NCBI RefSeq assembly: GCF_024758725.1
Contig: NZ_CP096972.1
Location: 2,400,001-2,464,000 of the forward strand
From: Sphingomonas sp. SUN039
GTDB taxonomy: Bacteria > Pseudomonadota > Alphaproteobacteria > Sphingomonadales > Sphingomonadaceae
Reading direction: 5' to 3'
Length of the DNA: 64,000 nt
Part shown: in pieces, positions 45,237-52,662 of the stretch
Layout: each line of letters starts with the position of its first letter
Numbering within the stretch: the first letter of the stretch is position 1
Program-made: the position numbers and the translations under genes
The notes under the pieces: model-generated
The model's input: the letters and a program-made list of their open reading frames with translations, nothing else
Told to the model about the DNA's origin: nothing
Database searches by the model: none

Positions 45237-46073
45237 TCATGGTCTGAAAGGCACTTCTGAAGTTCTGACTGGCACGTCGTAGCCCCTTGCAGCTAGAAAC
45301 GCCTGAACGCTCTTGGCGGTCAAAAGTTGATCGGGTCCAGGCCCGATCCGCACGGCAGTGATCGGCAACCGCTCGGAGCTGCTGCCGACGACGATGAAAG
45401 GCACAATCTTGTTTTTGGAAACCCGAAATTGGAGGGCCGAAGGATCGACTTTCCGCTGAATCACAAAGCGCCATTCTCGCTCATCTTGAAAACCGATATG
45501 TTTGAAGCGCGGCAGCAATGCCGAAACCCGTGAGCGCAGCTCGTCATATTTTTCCGCGGCGGTCAGGCTACCCACTAAATCGTCGAGGTCAGCGATCGCG
45601 CTTAGCTGCTCTTCAAGAGCGCTATGAACCTTGTTTACGGTGGAATATTTTGAGTAGCTCACTCGGAGGAATTTTGCCTCGTCGGACTTCAAGCGGCCAG
45701 CCAGGCTTGCCCGACCGAATGTGATACTGACACCCTGTTCAGTACCACCGTATCCACGCCACTGGCTGAGATTGTCGTCATCCCGACAGAAACAAGCAAC
45801 GTAGGTATTGGGTCGTTCTCCATCGTTCAGCTCTTTGAAAACGCGTTTCAGCATTGAGGACCAAGCCTTCAATGTCGTCTCCGAAGACAACTTTTGTATG
45901 ACTCGCTCTGACACGCTCAGGGCGTGCTCAAGTTCTGCACGATCATTCAAAAACGAGGCATTGGAAGCCCAAAGGGAGCCAGATTCAACTATCCCTTTCA
46001 AGCCTTCAAGTGTTGTATAGTGGCTAATTTCGCGCGGCGGCTTTTCTTTATCGGGTGATTTCAGGCTCACCAT
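45237..46073 (-). CDS. DUF2971 protein, probably acquired
   Basis: A 278-residue protein matching DUF2971: SHYTTLEGLKGIVESGSLWA (about 17-36), FLNDRAELEHAL, YVACFCRDDDNLSQWRGYGG and DEREWRFVI. DUF2971 genes have unknown function and are often found on mobile or defence-rich DNA. Base composition is visibly lower in GC than the surrounding genes, and the gene interrupts the spacing between udgX and its radical-SAM partner. It is a single gene without a recognisable toxin or nuclease partner here. Confidence 0.82.
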   Translation of the reverse strand: MVSLKSPDKEKPPREISHYTTLEGLKGIVESGSLWASNASFLNDRAELEHALSVSERVIQKLSSETTLKAWSSMLKRVFKELNDGERPNTYVACFCRDDDNLSQWRGYGGTEQGVSITFGRASLAGRLKSDEAKFLRVSYSKYSTVNKVHSALEEQLSAIADLDDLVGSLTAAEKYDELRSRVSALLPRFKHIGFQDEREWRFVIQRKVDPSALQFRVSKNKIVPFIVVGSSSERLPITAVRIGPGPDQLLTAKSVQAFLAARGYDVPVRTSEVPFRP

Positions 46074-46140
46074 AAAACATCCGCCTCCAATTGTCTTTAT
46101 CGCTCCCTACCCTAGTCGTGTCACCAAAACGAGCCGCTGC

Positions 46141-47376
46141 TCAAAACAACTCCATCTGCTCCGCCCTCGGCGCAACCACCTCCCGCAGATTGACCCGGTC
46201 CAATAGCACTGTCGGCCGCCAGTCCTCGGTTACGATAAACGGCCGCACCTTCGCCACCGACACGGTCAACCTGCCGACATCGTCCAACCGCAACCGCCGC
46301 CATTTGCGCGTCGTCAGGATGCGCGCAACCGCCTTAGTGCCGAGGCCGGGGACGCGGAGGAGCATCGACTTGGGCGCGCGGTTGATGTCGACGGGGAAGC
46401 TCTCGCGGAATTTGAGTGCCCAGGCGAGCTTGGGATCGATGTCGAGCGGGAGCATGCCGTCGGTGGTCGCGGCCTGCACTTCGCCCGGTGCGAAGCCGTA
46501 AAAGCGCATCAGCCAGTCGGACTGGTACAGCCGGTGTTCGCGCATCAACGGGGGGCGTTTGAGTGGCAGCACCGCACTCGCATCGGGGATCGGGCTGAAC
46601 GCGCTGTAATAGACGCGGCGCATCCCGAATGCGTCGTACAGGCCGCTCGCGCGTGACACGATATCGCTGTCGGTCGCGGCGTCCGCCCCCACGATCATTT
46701 GCGTCGATTGGCCGGCGGGGGCGTAGCGCGGCGCGGACTTGTATTTCTTGGTCGCGTCGCGCGCGTCAATGATCGAGGTCTTCATTGCCCCCATCGCGCC
46801 TTCGATCCGGCTTGCCGATTTTTCGGGTGCGAGCCGCTTCAGCCCGCCCACCGTCGGCAGCTCGACATTGATCGACACGCGGTCGGCATGCCGCCCTGCC
46901 GCCTCGACCAGTTCGGGGTCGGCATCGGGGATCGTTTTCAGATGGATATAGCCTCGGAAATGATAGTCCTCGCGCAACGACCGCGCGACCTCGACCATCT
47001 GTTCCATCGTATAATTTGAGCTGCCGATGATGCCCGACGACAGGAACAGTCCCTCGATGTAATTGCGCTTGTAAAAGGCGATGGTGAGGTCGACGACTTC
47101 CTTCGCGGTGAAGCGCGCGCGGCGGACGTTGCTGCTCTTGCGGTTGATGCAATAATGGCAGTCGAAGATGCAGCTGTTGGTCAGCAGGATCTTGAGCAGC
47201 GAAATGCACCGTCCGTCGGGTGCATAGGCGTGGCAGATGCCTATGCCCTCGGTCGACCCCAGCCCCTTGCCGTCTTTCGAATTGCGCTTGCTCGTCCCCG
47301 ACGAGGCGCACGACGCATCGTATTTCGCCGCATCGGCGAGGATTTCGAGCTTCTGCCGGACGTCGAGCTGGGCCAT
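46141..47376 (-). CDS. Putative DNA modification/repair radical-SAM protein
   Basis: A 411-residue radical-SAM enzyme of the type genomically linked to UdgX/DUF4130. The cluster motif is CIFDCHYCINRKSS (about 69-82). LFLSSGIIGSSNYTMEQM and YIHLKTIPDAD follow. A C-terminal helix-hairpin-helix DNA-binding segment is visible in DINRAPKSMLLRVPGLGTKAVARIL in two blocks. The ATG at 47376 begins the conserved start MAQLDVRQKLEIL. It presumably works with the DUF4130-UdgX fusion at 41559-42902, though 3.2 kb of other genes separate them here. The chemistry is unknown. Confidence 0.9.
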   Translation of the reverse strand: MAQLDVRQKLEILADAAKYDASCASSGTSKRNSKDGKGLGSTEGIGICHAYAPDGRCISLLKILLTNSCIFDCHYCINRKSSNVRRARFTAKEVVDLTIAFYKRNYIEGLFLSSGIIGSSNYTMEQMVEVARSLREDYHFRGYIHLKTIPDADPELVEAAGRHADRVSINVELPTVGGLKRLAPEKSASRIEGAMGAMKTSIIDARDATKKYKSAPRYAPAGQSTQMIVGADAATDSDIVSRASGLYDAFGMRRVYYSAFSPIPDASAVLPLKRPPLMREHRLYQSDWLMRFYGFAPGEVQAATTDGMLPLDIDPKLAWALKFRESFPVDINRAPKSMLLRVPGLGTKAVARILTTRKWRRLRLDDVGRLTVSVAKVRPFIVTEDWRPTVLLDRVNLREVVAPRAEQMELF

Positions 47377-47435
47377 GTGTTCGGTATATGTTCCGAAACA
47401 GGCTCTGTCGAGAAATTTACAGGGGTTTGAAAAAC

Positions 47436-49427
47436 TTAAGGCCGGAGGTCCGGTGGCACCGCCTCGGCGCGCAGCATGGCCACGGCCTCGTCGAGCGACA
47501 TCACCCGCTGCCCCTCTTCGCCCAAAGTCCGGATCGCCACCGTGCGCTCCTCTGCCTCGCGCCGCCCGACGACGAGCAGTTGAGGCACCTTCGCCAGCGA
47601 ATGCTCGCGCACCTTGTAGTTGATCTTCTCGTTGCGGATGTCGGTTTCGACCCTCAGCCCCGCCGCCGTCAGCGCCGCCGCCACTTCGCCCGCATAGCCG
47701 TCGGCATCGCTCACGATGGTCGCGACTACGGCCTGCACCGGCGCGAGCCACAGCGGGAAGCGCCCCGCATAATGTTCGATCAAAATGCCGATGAACCGCT
47801 CGTACGATCCGAAGATCGCCCGGTGGAGCATCACCGGACGGTGCTTGCCGCCATCCTCGCCCACGTAGCTCGCGTCGAGCCGTTCGGGCAGCACGCGGTC
47901 GGACTGGAGCGTCCCTACCTGCCAGGTGCGCCCGATCGCGTCGGTCAGGTGCCATTCGAGCTTCGGCGCGTAGAACGCCCCTTCGCCCGGCAGTTCCTCC
48001 CAGCCGTACTCGGCATTTGCCATCCCCGCGCGTGCGACCGCTTCGCGCAGTTCGGCCTCGGCCTTGTCCCAGTCGGCCTCGCTGCCGAAACGCTTCTCGG
48101 GCCGCAGCGCGAGCTTCACCGCATAGCTGAAGCCGAAATCCTTGTAGATGCGATCGGCCAGCGCACAGAATGCGCGCGCCTCCTCGACGATCTGGTCCTC
48201 GCGGCAGAAGATATGCGCGTCATCCTGCGTGAATTGGCGCACCCGCATCAGGCCGTGGAGGGCGCCGTGGGGTTCGTTGCGGTGGCAGCAGCCGTGTTCG
48301 TAGAGGCGCAGCGGCAGGTCGCGGTACGACTTGATCCCCTGGCGAAAGATCAGGACGTGCGCGGGACAGTTCATCGGTTTCAGCGCCATCCAGTCGGCGT
48401 CGCCGCTGATCACCGGACCTTCATCCTCGGTGTTCGGCACCTCGTCCGGAATGACGAACATATTCTCGCGATATTTGCCCCAATGCCCCGAAGCCTCCCA
48501 CTGGCGCGCGTCCATCACCTGCGGGGTTTTGACCTCGCGATAGCCCGCCGCGTCGATGGCCCGGCGCATATAGGATTCGAGCTGGCGCCAGATCGTGAAG
48601 CCGTGAGGATGCCAGAAGACGCTGCCATGCGCTTCCTGCTGCAAATGGAACAGGTCCATGTCCTGCCCAAGCCGCCGGTGGTCGCGCTTGGCGGCCTCCT
48701 CGAGCCGCGTCAGATGCTCGGCCAGCTGCTTCTTGTTGAGCCAGCCGGTGCCATAGATGCGGCTCAACTGCGGATTGTTCTGGTCGCCGCGCCAATAGGC
48801 CCCCGACACGCGCATCAGCTTGAACGCGGCGGGGTCGAGCTTCCCCGTCGAAGGCAGATGCGGCCCCCGGCACATGTCCATCCAGGTGCCCGCGCGATAG
48901 ACGGTCAGTTCCTCGCCTTGCGGCAGCTCGGCGGCCCATTCGGCCTTGAACGCCTCGCCCTCGGCCTGCCATTTCGCGATCAGGTCGTCGCGGTCCCACA
49001 CTTCGCGGACCAGCGGCTCGTTGCGGGCGATAATCGCGCGCATCTCGCCTTCGATGGCGGGCAGATCCTCGTCGGTGAACGGGCGATCCTTCGGCGCAAA
49101 GTCATAATAAAAGCCGTCGTCGGTCGACGGCCCGAACGTGATCTGCGTCCCCGGGAAAAGGTTCTGCACCGCCTCCGCCAGCACATGCGCGTAATCGTGG
49201 CGGGCGAGTTCGAGCGCATCAGCCTCGTCGCGCGCCGTCACCAGCGCGAGCGTCGCATCGGCCTCCAGCGGGCGACCCAGATCGCGCAGTTCGCCGTCGA
49301 CGCGCGCCGCCAATGCCGCTTTTGCCAGTCCCGGCCCGATGGCCGCTGCAATATCGGCGGGGGTCGTGCCGCGCGCAACTTCGCGCACGGAACCATCGGG
49401 CAGGGCGATCTTGAGCATCTCTGACAT
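47436..49427 (-). CDS. thrS: Threonyl-tRNA synthetase
   Basis: A 663-residue class II synthetase. The order is TGS domain (1-60, [19 protein letters not shown]), the editing domain with [12 protein letters not shown] and [15 protein letters not shown], motif 1-3 core with the zinc ligands [10 protein letters not shown] and the class II motif [20 protein letters not shown], and the anticodon-binding domain from about 565. The ATG at 49427 gives [12 protein letters not shown]; the frame stays open to 49463 but without support. It lies between a small conserved gene and the radical-SAM gene on the minus strand. Confidence 0.97.
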   Translation of the reverse strand: MSEMLKIALPDGSVREVARGTTPADIAAAIGPGLAKAALAARVDGELRDLGRPLEADATLALVTARDEADALELARHDYAHVLAEAVQNLFPGTQITFGPSTDDGFYYDFAPKDRPFTDEDLPAIEGEMRAIIARNEPLVREVWDRDDLIAKWQAEGEAFKAEWAAELPQGEELTVYRAGTWMDMCRGPHLPSTGKLDPAAFKLMRVSGAYWRGDQNNPQLSRIYGTGWLNKKQLAEHLTRLEEAAKRDHRRLGQDMDLFHLQQEAHGSVFWHPHGFTIWRQLESYMRRAIDAAGYREVKTPQVMDARQWEASGHWGKYRENMFVIPDEVPNTEDEGPVISGDADWMALKPMNCPAHVLIFRQGIKSYRDLPLRLYEHGCCHRNEPHGALHGLMRVRQFTQDDAHIFCREDQIVEEARAFCALADRIYKDFGFSYAVKLALRPEKRFGSEADWDKAEAELREAVARAGMANAEYGWEELPGEGAFYAPKLEWHLTDAIGRTWQVGTLQSDRVLPERLDASYVGEDGGKHRPVMLHRAIFGSYERFIGILIEHYAGRFPLWLAPVQAVVATIVSDADGYAGEVAAALTAAGLRVETDIRNEKINYKVREHSLAKVPQLLVVGRREAEERTVAIRTLGEEGQRVMSLDEAVAMLRAEAVPPDLRP

Positions 49428-49481
49428 GTGCGCGCCTATGCCCGCGCGGCAACGCACGGGCAAGCCGGTGCCGCAATGGGT

Positions 49482-49832
49482 TTACAGGTCGCGCAGCTCG
49501 CGGCTGAGCTCCTCGACGCTCGGCCCTTTCTCGGCCATCGCCTCCATGTCCTGCTGCACGCCGCGCAGGATGCGCGCGAGATATTCCTTGTGGAGCAGCC
49601 CGCGTTCCGCGCCTGCCTGACGGTCGGGCGTGTAAGCCTCGATATCGGCACGGCTGATCGTGCCCTTGGCATCGAGCAGGCGTTCGACCGTATCAAGCCG
49701 CTCGCGCAGCACAGCAACTTCGCCCGCGATGGCCATGACAATCGACAAAGTGCGATCGACAGCGGGGTCTTCGAAATACTGCGGGCGTTTGCCCTTGGCC
49801 TTGGCCCCGGCGCGGGCGATCCAGTCTACCAA
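49482..49832 (-). CDS. Conserved hypothetical protein upstream of thrS
   Basis: A 116-residue soluble protein. GKRPQYFEDPAVDRTLSIVM (about 11-30) is followed by a long helix EVAVLRERLDTVERLLDAKG that looks like a coiled coil, and ADIEAYTPD. I recognise it only as a type of protein common in sphingomonads, with no known function. The start is taken as the TTG at 49832, just behind an AGGGAGGGGG tract which belongs to the flanking palindromic repeat; the open frame continues to 49889 through the repeat and would add residues of repeat origin. Thus the repeat appears to supply this gene's ribosome-binding site. Confidence 0.7.
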   Translation of the reverse strand: MVDWIARAGAKAKGKRPQYFEDPAVDRTLSIVMAIAGEVAVLRERLDTVERLLDAKGTISRADIEAYTPDRQAGAERGLLHKEYLARILRGVQQDMEAMAEKGPSVEELSRELRDL

Positions 49833-49835
49833 TTT

Positions 49836-49885
49836 CCCCCTCCCTGAAGGGGAGAGGGACAGGCGCGAAGCGCCAGGGTGAGGGA
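49836..49885. repeat. Palindromic repeat, copy A (family 1)
   Basis: A purine/pyrimidine-rich hairpin (CCCTCCC..GGGGAGAGGG) is followed by GGCGC-GAA-GCGCC and ends AGGGTGAGGGA. It points toward copy B only 12 bases away, in tail-to-tail orientation, the same geometry as copies C and D but without a cargo gene. Confidence 0.85.
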
Positions 49886-49897
49886 ACACTCCATCAT

Positions 49898-49953
49898 CCC
49901 CTCACCCCGCTTGCGCTTCGCGCAAGTCGACCCTCTCCCCTTCAGGGAGAGGG
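49898..49953. repeat. Palindromic repeat, copy B (family 1)
   Basis: Inverse orientation to copy A. It starts with CCCTCACCC, holds a 7-bp stem CTTGCGC-TTC-GCGCAAG (49910-49926) and ends with the CCCTCTCC..GGAGAGGG hairpin. It encodes the last 15 or so residues of the methyltransferase gene that stops at 49902. Confidence 0.85.
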
Positions 49954-51146
49954 CAAGATGGTTTCCACGCCCCATAGGCGCTCCACACTGCCGCGCGGCC
50001 ATGGTCTTCGACGCCGGTGTCCTGGCGCGGGAAAATCTCCTCGTCGACGACAGCGCGCACGCCCGTCACGAACAGGCTGTCGCGCGGCAGTCCCGCTTCG
50101 ACCATGATCGATTTCAGGTCGAGCGCGTGCATCGCCGACCAGAATGGCTCGTTGTTGTTGAACGCGTCCCAGTCGCGGATGAATTGTTCGTACAGCGGCA
50201 TGTCGTCCGAATATTGCGGCTGTTCGAGGTGGAGCATCAGCCCGCCGGGGGCCATCACGCGGACGCCCTCGCGGATCACGCGCGGCAGCGCGGTGCCGGA
50301 CAATTCGTGCAGGAACATCGTCGTCTGCACCCAGTCGAAATGGCCGTCGGGATAGGCGGACAAATCCTCGCCGCTCATCTGCACGAACTTCAGATTATAC
50401 GCGCCAAGCGACTGTGCGCGGGCATGACCGTAACGCAGCGAGGGTGCCGCCGTATCGATGGCGATCACTTCGGTGTCGGGAAAGGCGAGCGCCAGCGGTA
50501 CGATGTTATGGCCGATGGTCGCACCGATATCGAGAATACGTTTCGGCACCCAGCCGGGGCGTTCGCGCCTGATCCAGTCGACCAGCGCCGCCCCGCCGCC
50601 GTCGTTGAGTGCACCGAGGCCGCCGCCGGTCGTCGCGAAAATCCCGCAATCGTAGTTTGCGCCCGCCGAGACGTCGCCCGGCCGCTCCTCGCCGTGATAG
50701 CTCCCCGGCATGCAATGAATATCGATGGCGGACTGATAGCGCGGCACCGCAACCGACGGGTCCAGCACGAGCGTATCGCGCCCCTCGTTATATTGCCGCG
50801 CCTTGGCATCGAGTTCGTCCAACTGGCGCAGCACCATCGACCGCCCGTTCTGCTGGCGCATTTCCATCGAATTGCGCTTCAGCGCCGACCAGTAGCGGTG
50901 CCACGGATCGCGGTTCATCGCGTGGCGAATTTCGAACCGGTCCTTGGGCGCGCGGCCGTGTTCGGCCTCGAAGGCGGGCAGGACGCGCGTATCGTAAGCG
51001 AGCTTGTTACCCGCGCTGAACCCGGCGAGCGCCTTGTTCAGATTGGCGAGGAAATTGAACCGCGCGGCCTCGTCATGCGCGACGTCCGGACTCACGCCGT
51101 GGCGGGCGACCGCGCTATATGGCGGGGGAACATCGGTGGCGCTCAT
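49902..51146 (-). CDS. Class I SAM-dependent methyltransferase
   Basis: A 414-residue protein. An N-terminal region of about 190 residues has no recognised fold and contains RFEIRHAMNRDPWHRYWSAL. The methyltransferase domain starts with motif I ILDIGATIGHNIVPLAL (about 204-220), then VIAIDTAAPSLRYGHARA, and FDWVQTTMFLHEL. The C-terminus, LPEGERVDLREAQAG, is encoded by palindromic repeat B. The ATG at 51146 overlaps the stop of the nitrilase-like gene (ATGA). Last gene of the operon that starts with the TonB receptor at 58634; a modification step in substrate processing is possible, but the acceptor is unknown. Confidence 0.85.
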   Translation of the reverse strand: MSATDVPPPYSAVARHGVSPDVAHDEAARFNFLANLNKALAGFSAGNKLAYDTRVLPAFEAEHGRAPKDRFEIRHAMNRDPWHRYWSALKRNSMEMRQQNGRSMVLRQLDELDAKARQYNEGRDTLVLDPSVAVPRYQSAIDIHCMPGSYHGEERPGDVSAGANYDCGIFATTGGGLGALNDGGGAALVDWIRRERPGWVPKRILDIGATIGHNIVPLALAFPDTEVIAIDTAAPSLRYGHARAQSLGAYNLKFVQMSGEDLSAYPDGHFDWVQTTMFLHELSGTALPRVIREGVRVMAPGGLMLHLEQPQYSDDMPLYEQFIRDWDAFNNNEPFWSAMHALDLKSIMVEAGLPRDSLFVTGVRAVVDEEIFPRQDTGVEDHGRAAVWSAYGAWKPSCPLPEGERVDLREAQAG

Positions 51147-52168
51147 ATCAACCCATCCCTTGCCAGACGTTCCAGCGTTTCGGCCTGGACGCGATTGAAA
51201 TGGTCGCGGTCCGGAACCGAGACAACCCCGTCGGCATCGAGCAAAGTGTTCGCGCGCTGGTGATTGTCGGTCGTATAGGTGTTCGCGAAGGCGGCGAGCC
51301 GCTGGCGCGACAGCACATTGGTCATGCCCGGCCGACGCCGCTTTTCGCGCAAGGCGGCGAGATCGATGTCGGCAAAGGCGGTGAACGTCTCGCCCGCGTT
51401 GCTCTCGGCGAGCACATTGCCCTTCCAGTCCACCACCATCGAATTGCCGTCGGCGTCCGAAAAACCATCGATCCCGGCGGTATTCGCCGACACGACATAG
51501 GCCATATTCTCGAACGCGCGGGCCTGTTTGGCGATCATCTTGGGCGTTCGCAGCGGCGATCCGATTTCGGACGACGAATGTACGAATATCTCGGCACCGC
51601 GCAGCGCATGGGCGCGGGCGATTTCTGGGTAGAGAATTTCCTCCGACGCGATCGCCGCCAGGTTGCCGATCTCTGTCCGTGCAACCGGGAACACGCCGTC
51701 GAGCCCGTAAATATCGAGATATTTCGACCAGACATCGTGCGGCGTCGGCGCGTACATCGAATTGAGGCGGCGATAGCGCAGCACGACATCGCCCGATGGC
51801 GCAATGACGAAACTCGCCTGAAAATAGAGGCCGGGGAAATGCGTGTCGGTCTCATAGGCATTGCCAGCGACGAACAGACCCAGTTCCTGTGCGACTTTGC
51901 CCAGCGCCTCATACTCCGGCCCGTCCGCCGCCCAGCCGACCTTCGCCGCAAAATCGGGGATCGAGACGCGCGCCGGGTAGCTGGTGAACAGATATTCGGG
52001 CAGCACCGCGAGCTTGACCGGCGCGCCGCCATATTGCTCGATAAAGATCGCCGCTCCGCGCAGCCGCCCCGCGACCTCACCGATGTGCGCCAGCATCGCG
52101 GCGCGCGGATCGGCGGCGTTGATGGCGGACCGCGCAGCAAGCTGCATAGCGACGGCGGCGTAGGTCAT
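51143..52168 (-). CDS. Nitrilase-fold protein with altered catalytic triad
   Basis: A 341-residue carbon-nitrogen hydrolase-fold protein. The Glu of the triad is present in AVLPEYLF (about 58). The position of the catalytic Lys reads YRRLN, with Arg in place of Lys. The nucleophilic Cys position, in the block ending YPEIARAHALRGAEI, reads ASEE, where Ser replaces Cys. The remaining fold is complete and in frame, so this is not a decayed gene, and either the chemistry is non-standard or the protein is non-catalytic. The ATG at 52168 overlaps the DUF559 stop (ATGA). Its operon includes the FAD oxidase, MFS carrier and TonB receptor upstream and a methyltransferase downstream. Confidence 0.82.
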   Translation of the reverse strand: MTYAAVAMQLAARSAINAADPRAAMLAHIGEVAGRLRGAAIFIEQYGGAPVKLAVLPEYLFTSYPARVSIPDFAAKVGWAADGPEYEALGKVAQELGLFVAGNAYETDTHFPGLYFQASFVIAPSGDVVLRYRRLNSMYAPTPHDVWSKYLDIYGLDGVFPVARTEIGNLAAIASEEILYPEIARAHALRGAEIFVHSSSEIGSPLRTPKMIAKQARAFENMAYVVSANTAGIDGFSDADGNSMVVDWKGNVLAESNAGETFTAFADIDLAALREKRRRPGMTNVLSRQRLAAFANTYTTDNHQRANTLLDADGVVSVPDRDHFNRVQAETLERLARDGLI

Positions 52169-52662
52169 GACATGTCCCCTTTCCCTCTCCCTGAAGGGGA
52201 GAGGGACAGCGGCGAAGCCGCAGGGTGAGGGGCCCTCAGCGCAGCCAGAATGGCGTCGAGCACTTCGTCCGTCCGCGCGAGCACATCATTATTCCAGAAA
52301 CGGATCACTCGATATCCTTGGCGAGCAAGAAAAGCAGTCCGGTTGTCGTCATGATCCTTGTCATCGACATGTTGGCTCCCGTCGAGTTCGACCACGAGCC
52401 GTTCCTTCGAGCACAGAAAATCCGCATAGTAAGGGCCAATTGGTGCCTGGGTGCGAAACTTGTAGCCCCCCAAGCGGCGATCGCGAACTCGATGCCAAAG
52501 GTGTTCTTCCGCCTCGGTCATATCCCGGCGGAGTTGGCGCGAGCGGGTCAGGATATGGTCGGGGGTCTTGCCTCTTATCGTAACGTCGTTCCCCTCACCC
52601 TGGCGCTTCGCGCCTGTCCCTCTCCCCTTCAGGGAGAGGGAAGAATAGGCACGCCTTATCAC
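52165..52662 (-). CDS. DUF559 (VSR/PD-(D/E)xK-like) endonuclease-domain protein, repeat-flanked
   Basis: A 165-residue protein whose central 105 residues match DUF559: SRQLRRDMTEAEEHLWHRVR, YKFRTQAPIGPYYADFLCSK and LVVELDGSQH with the likely catalytic Asp and Glu, then YRVIRFWNNDVL. About 20 residues at each end are translated palindromic repeat (copies D and C). The start is a GTG at 52662 that overlaps the stop of the FAD oxidase gene (GTGA), and the stop overlaps the ATG of the nitrilase-like gene (ATGA), so the cassette sits seamlessly in the operon. DUF559 proteins resemble very-short-patch repair nucleases, but function is unknown. Confidence 0.85.
   Translation of the reverse strand: MIRRAYSSLSLKGRGTGAKRQGEGNDVTIRGKTPDHILTRSRQLRRDMTEAEEHLWHRVRDRRLGGYKFRTQAPIGPYYADFLCSKERLVVELDGSQHVDDKDHDDNRTAFLARQGYRVIRFWNNDVLARTDEVLDAILAALRAPHPAASPLSLSPSGRGKGDMS
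52183..52232. repeat. Palindromic repeat, copy C (family 1)
   Basis: CCCTCTCC..GGAGAGGG hairpin, then GCGGC-GAA-GCCGC (52209-52221) and AGGGTGAGGGG. It has the same orientation as copy A and faces copy D across 358 bases that hold the DUF559 core. It encodes part of the C-terminus of the DUF559 protein. Confidence 0.88.
52591..52640. repeat. Palindromic repeat, copy D (family 1)
   Basis: Inverse of copy C: CCCCTCACCC, then GGCGC-TTC-GCGCC (52602-52614) and the CCCTCTCC..GGAGAGGG hairpin. It is read through in frame at the N-terminus of the DUF559 gene. Confidence 0.88.

Noticed and set aside
45175-45474. 99-codon minus-strand frame overlapping the DUF2971 gene end
   Set aside because: Out-of-frame reading of DUF2971 coding DNA without motif or ribosome-binding site.
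51088-51098. A further GTCCGGAC-containing site like the operators
   Set aside because: Lies within the methyltransferase coding sequence and lacks the TT/AA ends of the 12-bp palindrome.
49836-52640. CRISPR array suggested by four similar repeats
   Set aside because: Repeats are palindromic, in inverted pairs with unequal spacers and one gene between; no regular spacer unit and no cas genes.
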